A stretch of DNA of 6,184 bases from Bacilli bacterium. Its GTDB lineage: Bacteria > Bacillota_I > Bacilli_A > RF39 > UBA660. How positions within the stretch are numbered: position 1 is the first letter of the stretch; every line of letters begins with the position of its first letter. Location: assembly GCA_900772445.1 (NCBI GenBank), contig CAAHEL010000026.1, positions 1 through 6,184 of the forward strand, in the 5' to 3' direction. A model generated the notes under the pieces. The model was not told the DNA's origin, did not search any database, and saw nothing but the letters and a program-made list of their open reading frames with translations. A program made the translations under genes and the position numbers. Shown piece by piece: positions 1 through 5,624 of this stretch.

Positions 1-27
1 AGAGTTCAAATCTCTCCTACTCCGCCA
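1..27 (+). tRNA. 3' end of a tRNA, probably tRNA-Ser, cut by the window start
   Basis: Only the last 27 bases are present. Positions 1-4 are four bases of the 5' strand of the T stem, TTCAAAT at 5-11 is the T loop, and CTCTC at 12-16 is the 3' strand of the stem. CTACTCC at 17-23 is the 3' acceptor strand, G24 is the discriminator base and CCA (25-27) is encoded. The acceptor implies a 5' end of GGAGTAG. A GGAG start together with discriminator G is typical of bacterial tRNA-Ser. The anticodon lies outside the window, so the amino acid is an inference; Asn, Asp, Gln, Glu and Trp tRNAs can also carry G at this position but normally have other acceptor sequences. An intrinsic terminator follows at once. 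Confidence 0.82.
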
Positions 28-40
28 TATGTAATTAAAG

Positions 41-73
41 TCTTGAATTTGCTTATAAGTTCAAGATTTTTTT
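41..73 (+). terminator. Intrinsic terminator of the upstream tRNA transcript
   Basis: The arms at 41-50 and 57-66 (TCTTGAATTT / AAGTTCAAGA) form ten pairs, one of them T-G, around a six-base loop. Seven T residues follow at 67-73. The hairpin starts 14 bases after the tRNA CCA and ends 30 bases before the next promoter, so it separates the tRNA unit from the membrane-protein operon. Confidence 0.85.
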
Positions 74-102
74 ATACTAGAAAATTCTCTTAATGAAATT
101 TA

Positions 103-131
103 TTGATTAAAAAAAATTTATATAGTATAAT
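103..131 (+). promoter_or_regulatory. Sigma-A-type promoter of the three-gene membrane operon
   Basis: A -35 box TTGATT (103-108) and a -10 box TATAAT (126-131) are separated by exactly 17 bases. A second overlapping TATAAT lies at 131-136. Transcription should begin near 137-139, giving a leader of about 20 bases. That leader carries a GGGAAG ribosome-binding site (145-150) seven bases before the ATG at 158. It is the only good promoter seen before the next two genes, which follow closely. A+T-rich DNA gives chance -10 boxes, but the spacing and position make this one convincing. Confidence 0.75.
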
Positions 132-157
132 ATAATGTATAAAAGGGAAGTGAAGAA

Positions 158-631
158 ATGACAAAAATAACAGATTTTATAGCTAAGCATAAGGGGTTAT
201 CTATTTTAATTGGACTAACTATAATATTATTTGTGATTTTATTAATTATTTTTATAAGTTTATTCATAAATAATGGTGGTGGAAGTTACGGAAATAGATT
301 AGATGGAATTGAAGAAGTAAAAATAGAAGATTCTAGGCTAAAAGAATTATCTGATACTTTAAAAGAAAAAGAAGAAGTTAAGAATGCTAAAGTAAGAATT
401 CAAGGTAAAATAGTTTATGTAGTTTTTGAAGTTACAAGTGAAACTTCTATAGATACTGCTAAATCTATTGCAGATTCAACTTTAGAAAGTTTTGATGATG
501 ATGAATTAGCATTTTATGATTTTAGTTATTTAGTTAAATGGACTAAAGTTGTAGATGAAAAAGAAGAAATAAGTGCTATTGAGGGAACAAAACATCATTC
601 AAAAAATACAATTACTTGGTCTAAGAGTTAG
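158..631 (+). CDS. Small single-pass membrane protein with an outside domain, function unknown
   Basis: The protein has 157 residues. A short basic N-terminus (Lys3, Lys10, Lys12) precedes one strongly hydrophobic segment at about residues 14-37. A glycine-rich hinge (39-46, NNGGGSYG) and an acidic/lysine-rich soluble part of about 110 residues follow. By the positive-inside rule the N-terminus is cytoplasmic and the soluble part is outside. There is no lipobox cysteine and no recognisable cleavage site, so it should stay anchored. The soluble part looks like alternating helix and strand: a charged helix (57-72), strands around 77-92 and a helix around 97-112. The helix-strand part (valine and alanine followed by an 'IxGKxVYVVF' strand) loosely recalls small YhcN/YlaJ-like or Asp23-like domains, but I cannot assign a family. 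It is the first gene of an operon; the following start lies nine bases after its TAG stop, so it is probably made with the two membrane proteins downstream. The start at 158 is supported by its ribosome-binding site and promoter. Confidence 0.85.
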   Translation: MTKITDFIAKHKGLSILIGLTIILFVILLIIFISLFINNGGGSYGNRLDGIEEVKIEDSRLKELSDTLKEKEEVKNAKVRIQGKIVYVVFEVTSETSIDTAKSIADSTLESFDDDELAFYDFSYLVKWTKVVDEKEEISAIEGTKHHSKNTITWSKS

Positions 632-640
632 GAGAATAAG

Positions 641-2683
641 ATGAAAAAAAGAAATAATAAAATAATAATTCTTTTAAGTGCAGGTACGATATTTTTAGTA
701 GCACTTTTGATATTTATTTTAAATTATAGTAAAGATAGCACTAGTTTTTCTATGTTAGAAAAAAAATGGATTAATGATAATAAAAATAATGTAATTGATG
801 TTAGTGTTTATAATGATGTTCCTGTTTTTGGAGAAAGTGGAAATGGTATTATTTTCGATTATTTAGATACTTTTACTAAAGATTATGACATTAATTTTAA
901 TAAAGTATCATATATAACAGAAAATGAAAAAAATACTTATAAAGATTTATCTTTTAAAATATTAAGTTCTGATGATAAATTATCTTCGAATGATATATTA
1001 CTTTATGAAGATAGTTATGTAATTGTATCTAAAGAAAATAAAGTTTTTGATAATATAACAGATATTGAATCAGTATCTATTGGAGTTTTTAAAGACGATC
1101 TTTCACTTGCTAGTTATTATTTATCACTTGCTAAAGATGTATCTTATAAGTCTTTTGATAGTATTGATGATATGATATTATCTGTTAATAATGAAGAAAT
1201 AACTTATTTACTTTTACCATTTAATAGATATTTAAGAACTATTATAGAAAATGATTATAATGTAGTATTTCATTTAAAAGATATAAGTAATAAGTATGTT
1301 TTAACTGTTAAGGATAATAAGACGTTACTTAATATAATGAAAAAATATAATATTAAATATAATGCTGAAAAGTATAATGATACTTATAAAGAAAATTTAG
1401 TTAATGTAATATTTAATGCTAAAGATATAACTGAAGAAGAAAAAATGAATTATAATGCTAATTCTTATATATATGGTTATGTTAGTAATGCTCCATTTGA
1501 AGTAAAAGAAGAAGAATATTTCGGAGGAATTATTTCTAATTATTTGAGTGAATTTGAAGATTTATTTGATGTAGATTTCAGGATGATAAAATATCAAAAT
1601 ATTAATGATTTAAAAACCGCTTTATCAAATGGTGAAATAGATTTATTATTCGCTAATTTTAGTACCGATGGAGTTAGTGTTGATAGATTTTTTACATCAA
1701 GTCCTTTTTTAGAAGAATATGTCATTTTATCTAAAGATACAAAATATTTGAATTCAATTAGAAGTTTAAAAGATACTGAAGTATATACTGTAAACGGAAC
1801 ATATTTATATAGTTATTTAAGTAGAAATGGTGTAAAACCAAAAGGTTATGATAATACTGATGAATTAATTAGAAATATAGATGATAATTCAATATTAATA
1901 TTAGATATGGATACTTATTTGTATTATAAAAATAAGAAGTTATCTACTTATAATATTATATATAAAGATAAACTAGAAAATGATTATAGTTTTGTAATAA
2001 GAGATGTTAATAAAAATAATACTTTTGCTAAACTTTTTAGTTTTTATGTATCTTTAGTAGATTATAATGATATTAAATATAATTATAATATTAATGAAAC
2101 ATATTTAACTGGTAATTTAAGTAGTATATTAAAATATTTTGCAATAGTATTAGTAGTAATTGCTATAATAATTTTAAGTATAATTTTATTAAAAAAGAAA
2201 AAGAATAAAGAAAAAGTAATTAAAAAAGAAGAAAAATTAAAATTTATTGATGCAATGACATCTTTAAAAAATAGAAATTATTTGAATTATAATATTTCTA
2301 AATGGGAAGAAAATGTAATATATCCACAAAGTTTTGTTGTAGTAGATTTGAATAATATAAAATATGTAAATGATAATCACGGACACGAAGAAGGGGATAA
2401 TGTTATTAAGAAAGCTGCAAGTATTCTTATTATAAATCAACTTGAAAATACTGATATTATAAGAACCGATGGAAATGAATTCTTAATTTATATGGTAGGT
2501 TATTCTGAAAAAGAAGTAATTTCTTATACAAGAAAAATTTATAAAGAATTAAAAGAATTACCGTATGGATTTGGTGCAAGTGTTGGTTATAGTATGATTA
2601 CTGATGATATTAAAACTATTGATGACGCTATAAATGAAGCAACATTAGAGATGAGAAAAGCAAAAGAAAGTTTAAATCAGTAA
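641..2683 (+). CDS. Transmembrane sensor with two solute-binding-like domains and a degenerate GGDEF domain
   Basis: The protein has 680 residues. Its order is: transmembrane helix (about 8-28), a first solute-binding-protein family 3-like domain (about 51-250), a second one (about 275-485), a transmembrane helix (about 499-517), a Lys/Glu-rich juxtamembrane helix (518-535) and a cytoplasmic GGDEF domain (about 535-680). The outside domains align with each other around GIIFDYLDTF (69-78) and GIISNYLSEF (296-305), and again around EDSYVIVSK and LEEYVILSK, so they look like an old duplication. The GGDEF domain keeps its opening motif (D537-AMTSLKNR), D569, N577 and D586. These match the metal and guanine-binding positions of PleD-type diguanylate cyclases. 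The signature itself reads D610-G-N-E-F, so the acidic third residue is Asn612. No RxxD inhibitory site is seen about nine residues upstream, where the sequence is LENT. Inference: a nutrient-sensing receptor whose output domain binds a nucleotide but may not make cyclic di-GMP. AGGAG at 630-634 overlaps the previous stop and supports the start. The stop shares one base with the next gene. Confidence 0.9.
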   Translation: MKKRNNKIIILLSAGTIFLVALLIFILNYSKDSTSFSMLEKKWINDNKNNVIDVSVYNDVPVFGESGNGIIFDYLDTFTKDYDINFNKVSYITENEKNTYKDLSFKILSSDDKLSSNDILLYEDSYVIVSKENKVFDNITDIESVSIGVFKDDLSLASYYLSLAKDVSYKSFDSIDDMILSVNNEEITYLLLPFNRYLRTIIENDYNVVFHLKDISNKYVLTVKDNKTLLNIMKKYNIKYNAEKYNDTYKENLVNVIFNAKDITEEEKMNYNANSYIYGYVSNAPFEVKEEEYFGGIISNYLSEFEDLFDVDFRMIKYQNINDLKTALSNGEIDLLFANFSTDGVSVDRFFTSSPFLEEYVILSKDTKYLNSIRSLKDTEVYTVNGTYLYSYLSRNGVKPKGYDNTDELIRNIDDNSILILDMDTYLYYKNKKLSTYNIIYKDKLENDYSFVIRDVNKNNTFAKLFSFYVSLVDYNDIKYNYNINETYLTGNLSSILKYFAIVLVVIAIIILSIILLKKKKNKEKVIKKEEKLKFIDAMTSLKNRNYLNYNISKWEENVIYPQSFVVVDLNNIKYVNDNHGHEEGDNVIKKAASILIINQLENTDIIRTDGNEFLIYMVGYSEKEVISYTRKIYKELKELPYGFGASVGYSMITDDIKTIDDAINEATLEMRKAKESLNQ

Positions 2684-3501
2684 TGAAAAACTTATATCAA
2701 AAATTAAAAAAACTGTTAAGTAGAGATGAATTAGGAATATTACCAGCAAGTTTAACTTATTACTTTGTTTTGGCAATTATTCCTATTCTAACTATAACAG
2801 TATTAATAGCATCTTCCTTTGGTATAACACTAGATAATGTTACATCAATAATTAATAATATGCTTCCCCATAAAATTTCTAATTTTGTGATAGAAATTAT
2901 TTCAGGTAAGGGTTTTGATAAAAATGTTGGAATATTTAATATTATTGCTTTTTTAGTTGCATCAAATGGGACATATGCAATAATTAAAACTGCCAATAAT
3001 TTGTATAAAGTAAAAAATATAGACCCTATTAAGGACAGAATTAAATCAGTAGTAATACTTTTTAATATTATATTTCTATTAATATTTTTAGTAACTGTAC
3101 CAATATTTGGTGAAAAAATATTAAGATTATGTCAAAGTAATGATATTTTATCAGGTATTAATGATGAATTAATTATAATATTAAATTTAATTAAATGGCC
3201 TATAACATTCTTTGTAATATTTATTAATATTAAACTAATATATACAATATCACCAAGTAGGCAAATAATGAGTAAACATACGACTTTAGGAGCATTTATT
3301 ACAACAATACTTTGGATGTTATCTTCGGTTATATTTGGTTATTACTTAGAATATTTTGCTAATTATGACATATTATATGGAAATTTATCTAGTATTATTA
3401 TTCTTATGATTTGGTTATATGCAGTATCTTTTATTTTTGTTTTAGGAATGATAATAAATACTTCATACTATAAAGAAGAAATTAATAAAATAATAGAATA
3501 A
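2683..3501 (+). CDS. YihY/BrkB-family integral membrane protein
   Basis: The protein has 272 residues, close to the usual length of the YihY (virulence factor BrkB) family. The family's N-terminal signature is present at 19-47, where LPASLTYYFVLAIIPILTI begins the first membrane helix. About six hydrophobic segments can be seen, near 23-46, 82-103, 121-142, 164-188, 200-222 and 233-259. The C-terminal part resembles the family's last helices: a tyrosine-glycine-x-leucine turn (YGNLSS, 232-237) leads into a WLY-containing helix. The family is widespread, sits in the cytoplasmic membrane and has no firmly established biochemical role. The old name 'ribonuclease BN' for it was a misassignment. 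The ATG shares the final A of the upstream TAA (TAATG), which implies translational coupling with the GGDEF protein gene. No strong ribosome-binding site precedes it, consistent with re-initiation. The start agrees with the family's N-terminus. A terminator-like hairpin overlaps the 3' end. Confidence 0.9.
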   Translation: MKNLYQKLKKLLSRDELGILPASLTYYFVLAIIPILTITVLIASSFGITLDNVTSIINNMLPHKISNFVIEIISGKGFDKNVGIFNIIAFLVASNGTYAIIKTANNLYKVKNIDPIKDRIKSVVILFNIIFLLIFLVTVPIFGEKILRLCQSNDILSGINDELIIILNLIKWPITFFVIFINIKLIYTISPSRQIMSKHTTLGAFITTILWMLSSVIFGYYLEYFANYDILYGNLSSIIILMIWLYAVSFIFVLGMIINTSYYKEEINKIIE

Positions 3502-3518
3502 TTTCTTTTTTTCTTTTT
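3472..3518 (+). terminator. A/T-rich terminator hairpin overlapping the end of the YihY-family gene
   Basis: Bases 3472-3484 (AAAGAAGAAATTA) pair with 3499-3511 to give 13 pairs, one of them G-T, around a 14-base loop. A T-rich run reaches 3518, broken by one C at 3513. The left arm is coding sequence (Lys-Glu-Glu-Ile), and the right arm begins with the TAA stop. There is only one G-C pair, so the hairpin is weak. Read from the other strand it has the A-rich flank of a bidirectional terminator, but no opposing gene exists here. It would end the membrane operon before trmB. Confidence 0.5.
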
Positions 3519-3550
3519 AAAAATATGATATAGTAATAGCGAGGTGGAAA

Positions 3551-4177
3551 ATGAGACTTAAAAATGTTAAAAATGCCAAAGAAATAATGAATTCTGGAAA
3601 ATATTATATAGATACTCCAGAAGATTATAAAGGAAATTGGAATAAAAAATTCGGTAATAATAATAAAATATATATAGAAATAGGTATGGGAAAAGGAGAT
3701 TTTATTATTAAGAATGCTATTAGATATCCTGATATAAATTTTATTGGAATAGAAAAATTTGATAGTGTTATAGCAAGAGCAATTCAAAAATCTAATTCTA
3801 TGGAATTAAATAATTTGTTTTTAATAAGATTAGATGCTCTTAATATTGAAAATATCTTTGATAAAGAAATAGATAAAATATATTTAAATTTCTCTGATCC
3901 TTGGCCTAAAGAAAGACACACTAAAAGAAGATTAACAAGTAACGTTTTTTTAGAAAAGTATGATAAGATTTTTAAAAATACTAAACTAATTGAATTAAAA
4001 ACAGATAATATTAATTTATTTAATTTTTCAAAGGAAACACTAAAAGACTATGGTTATGATATTTATTTTGAAACAAATGATTTAGATACTAAAGATGAAA
4101 ATAATATAACAACGGAGTATGAAGAAAAATTTAGTAGTAGGGGTATAAAAATAAATAAATTATGTGCTAAAAAATAA
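3551..4177 (+). CDS. trmB: tRNA (guanine-46-N7)-methyltransferase
   Basis: This cytoplasmic enzyme transfers a methyl group from S-adenosylmethionine to N7 of guanine 46 in the variable loop of tRNAs. The 208-residue length is normal for TrmB. Visible motifs in order are: the S-adenosylmethionine-binding loop E43-IGMGKGD; the acidic second-strand motif GIEKF (66-70); the family signature NFSDPWPKERHTKRRL (113-128), containing the catalytic-region Asp116 and the DPWPK loop; ELKTDN (148-153); and the C-terminal TEYEEKFSSRG (188-198), which helps bind substrate. All key residues are present, so it should be active. The ATG at 3551 follows a GAGGTG ribosome-binding site (3541-3546), and the N-terminus RLKNVKNAKE matches the family start. 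Transcription could come from a weak TATGAT box at 3524-3529, or by read-through from the operon upstream. The next gene follows after 53 bases. Confidence 0.97.
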   Translation: MRLKNVKNAKEIMNSGKYYIDTPEDYKGNWNKKFGNNNKIYIEIGMGKGDFIIKNAIRYPDINFIGIEKFDSVIARAIQKSNSMELNNLFLIRLDALNIENIFDKEIDKIYLNFSDPWPKERHTKRRLTSNVFLEKYDKIFKNTKLIELKTDNINLFNFSKETLKDYGYDIYFETNDLDTKDENNITTEYEEKFSSRGIKINKLCAKK

Positions 4178-4230
4178 TAAATTTTGTAAAAATATTATTT
4201 TATGATAAAATTAAATCAGGTGGGGTTATT

Positions 4231-4995
4231 ATGAAAGAACAATTATTAATAAAAAAAGATAATAAAAGAAATAATATTGGTGATTATCTTATAACTATGT
4301 TAAGAAAGGTATTTAATATTTCTGGTAGGTTAGAAATAAAGTTTAATGGAAATAAAAAGGAATTATATAATAATGGTAAATTAGTTTGTGAATTTAATTT
4401 AGATAAGAGTAGGGAATCTGATAGTTATATTTTAAATATATATGTTTTAGATTATAGTTATTGTTACATGATCGATTATCAAAATGATTTAATAAGAGTT
4501 TCATTACATAATAAAAATTATAAAAAAGATAACAGAAAATATTATATTACTACTTTAGAAGATTCTGTTTTAGTTGAGGTATTAGAAGATAATAGAAAAT
4601 TAGAACTAGAATTAGATAGGGATAAAATAAATAAAAAGAAATTAATTTATGTAGTAGATAAATTATCTCCAGCAGACAATATAGAAAGAATTTACTTTCT
4701 TTTGGAAGATGCCATTGAAAATTGTGAGAATTACAGAATTAGAAAAGCAATTGTTTTAGATACGGCATATCCACAAGATAAGATAACTGATATGATAGTA
4801 ATGAGAAATGGTATTTTAGAAACTTTTTTGATTACCGTTGAAACTGAAGATAAAAAATATATTGTAAAAAAAGAATATGGTAATTATACAATTAGTATAA
4901 CTAATAAAACACTTGATAGTTTTTTAGATACTTACATTGATTTAAGAAATAATGATATAAGTTTTGTTAAAAAACTAGAAAGAAAGAAGAAATAG
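4231..4995 (+). CDS. Unrecognised soluble 254-residue protein
   Basis: I do not recognise this protein. It has no signal peptide, no membrane segment and no familiar catalytic motif, so it is probably cytoplasmic. It is rich in Lys, Asp, Glu, Asn and Tyr. An N-terminal helix (about 14-28) is followed by what reads as many short beta strands (33-130). A helix then lies near 149-165 (after SPADNIERIYFLLEDA), with a second strand-rich part (172-222) and a final helix (227-237) before a basic tail (KKLERKKK). The repeated short strands (KKELYNNGKLVCEF, DDRK/DNRKLELELD) suggest beta-sheet or beta-meander folds, but this is only a reading of the pattern. An AGGTGG ribosome-binding site (4218-4223) lies seven bases before the ATG. 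Codon use matches the neighbouring non-ribosomal genes, so there is no sign of recent transfer. It lies between trmB and the str operon, which gives no firm clue to its job. A terminator overlaps its stop. Confidence 0.85.
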   Translation: MKEQLLIKKDNKRNNIGDYLITMLRKVFNISGRLEIKFNGNKKELYNNGKLVCEFNLDKSRESDSYILNIYVLDYSYCYMIDYQNDLIRVSLHNKNYKKDNRKYYITTLEDSVLVEVLEDNRKLELELDRDKINKKKLIYVVDKLSPADNIERIYFLLEDAIENCENYRIRKAIVLDTAYPQDKITDMIVMRNGILETFLITVETEDKKYIVKKEYGNYTISITNKTLDSFLDTYIDLRNNDISFVKKLERKKK

Positions 4996-5014
4996 TAATT
5001 ATTACTTCTTTTTT
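4983..5014 (+). terminator. Terminator hairpin overlapping the stop codon of the 254-residue protein gene
   Basis: AAAGAAG (4983-4989) pairs perfectly with CTTCTTT (5005-5011), and six T residues occupy 5009-5014, partly inside the right arm. The 15-base loop includes the TAG stop (4993-4995). An alternative inner hairpin pairs GTAA (4995-4998) with TTAC (5002-5005). The hairpin ends 32 bases before the rpsL -35 box, where a terminator separating the two units is expected. The stem is short, so efficiency is uncertain. Confidence 0.55.
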
Positions 5015-5046
5015 ATCATATTTTTCTTAAAATAAAATAAATAATA

Positions 5047-5075
5047 TTGACAATGATAAGAATATTTGATATATT
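5047..5075 (+). promoter_or_regulatory. Strong promoter of the rpsL-rpsG-fusA operon
   Basis: The -35 box TTGACA (5047-5052) is a perfect consensus, and the -10 box TATATT (5070-5075) is one base off TATAAT. The spacer is exactly 17 bases. Transcription should start near 5081-5083. This leaves a leader of about 90 bases before the rpsL ATG, much longer than that of the membrane operon. It is the best promoter match in the window, as expected for ribosomal protein genes. Confidence 0.88.
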
Positions 5076-5081
5076 AGTATC

Positions 5082-5166
5082 GTTCATGAAATTTTGGTTT
5101 TGCTATATGCAGAACCTATATTTAATGTTTAAAATGATACACCGGGATATGTGTACGAAAGGAGGG
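5082..5166 (+). promoter_or_regulatory. Structured 5' leader of the rpsL mRNA with two hairpins
   Basis: Hairpin 1 spans 5085-5127. Eight pairs (GGTTTTGC 5096-5103 with GCAGAACC 5109-5116, one G-T) close a TATAT loop. The stem extends outward through one pair (5094/5118), four pairs (5089-5092/5120-5123) and three pairs (5085-5087/5125-5127), separated by three symmetric single mismatches, for 16 pairs in all. Hairpin 2 pairs TACAC (5138-5142) with GTGTA (5151-5155) around CGGGATAT, ending five bases before the AGGAGG ribosome-binding site at 5160. The G+C-rich CACCGGGAT in an A+T-rich gap suggests conservation. Possible roles are binding of a ribosomal protein for feedback control, or mRNA stabilisation. 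I do not recognise a named leader family, and the pairing was done by eye. Confidence 0.55.
5160..5165 (+). promoter_or_regulatory. Ribosome-binding site that fixes the rpsL start
   Basis: AGGAGG at 5160-5165 is a perfect Shine-Dalgarno core six bases before the ATG at 5172. The reading frame is open back to a GTG at 5151, but starting there would place this site inside the gene and add seven residues (reading MYERRVI) that S12 proteins do not have. The same AGGAGG with a six-base spacer precedes rpsG. Confidence 0.92.
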
Positions 5167-5171
5167 TTATA

Positions 5172-5585
5172 ATGCCTACAATTAATCAAATAGTTAGAAA
5201 AGGAAGAGGAAGTAAAAAATACAAGAGTAAATCTCCAGTATTAAACGTTGGTGTAAATAACATTCAAAAGAAACAAACTAAATTAAATTCACCACAAAAA
5301 AGAGGAGTATGTACTCGTGTTGGAACTATGACTCCAAAAAAACCTAACTCAGCGTTAAGAAAATATGCGCGTGTAAGATTATCTAATGGTATGGAAGTAA
5401 CTTGTTACATTCCAGGAATTGGACATAACTTACAAGAACACAGCGTTGTATTAATTAGAGGTGGCCGTGTTAAAGACTTAATCGGGGTAAGATATCACAT
5501 TATTCGTGGTACTATGGATACTGCCGGAGTTCAAAATAGAATGCAAGGTCGTTCTAAATACGGTGCTAAAAGACCAAAAAAATAA
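5172..5585 (+). CDS. rpsL: Small ribosomal subunit protein S12 (uS12)
   Basis: S12 sits at the decoding centre of the 30S subunit, contacts helix 44 of 16S rRNA and affects translational accuracy. With the ATG at 5172 the protein has 137 residues, the usual Gram-positive length, and begins MPTINQIVRKGR as the family does. Conserved blocks are PQKRGVCTRV (41-50), TPKKPNSALRK (54-64), GHNLQEHSVVLIRGGRVKD (84-102) and GVRYHIIRGTMDTAGV (105-120), with a basic tail. Lys56 and Lys101, matching E. coli Lys42 and Lys87 (numbered without the first Met), are wild type. Asp102, the usual methylthiolation site, is present. The odd feature is Ile104, where the nearly universal sequence is KDLPG: it matches E. 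coli Pro90, a site of streptomycin resistance and dependence mutations. Arginine is encoded by CGT five times, unlike the genes upstream, a sign of high expression. It is first in the operon, 39 bases before rpsG. Confidence 0.98.
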   Translation: MPTINQIVRKGRGSKKYKSKSPVLNVGVNNIQKKQTKLNSPQKRGVCTRVGTMTPKKPNSALRKYARVRLSNGMEVTCYIPGIGHNLQEHSVVLIRGGRVKDLIGVRYHIIRGTMDTAGVQNRMQGRSKYGAKRPKK

Positions 5586-5624
5586 TAACTAAAAATTATA
5601 ACTAAGTTTGAAAGGAGGATTACA

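Noticed and set aside
2760..2996. Open frame of 78 codons on the minus strand inside the YihY-family gene
   Set aside because: It lies fully within a well-supported gene, has no ribosome-binding site or promoter of its own, and reads as the complement of a membrane-helix region.
3524..3534. Possible -10 boxes for trmB (TATGAT 3524-3529, TATAGT 3529-3534)
   Set aside because: No acceptable -35 box lies 16-18 bases upstream; only T-rich sequence is there. Transcription of trmB from here is possible but not supported enough to list.
3482..3787. Open frame of 101 codons on the minus strand over the start of trmB
   Set aside because: It covers the S-adenosylmethionine-binding region of trmB on the other strand, and its Phe/Ile/Tyr-rich content is what A+T-rich antisense sequence gives by chance.
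4171..4201. A/T-only inverted repeat (AAAATAATA / TATTATTTT) across the trmB stop
   Set aside because: It has nine A-T pairs and no G-C pair, and no T run follows the stem. Such repeats are common by chance in this composition, so I do not call it a terminator.
4184..4211. Possible promoter TTGTAA-16 bp-TAAAAT before the 254-residue protein gene
   Set aside because: Transcription would start at about the ribosome-binding site (4218), so the message would lose it. Cotranscription with trmB is simpler.
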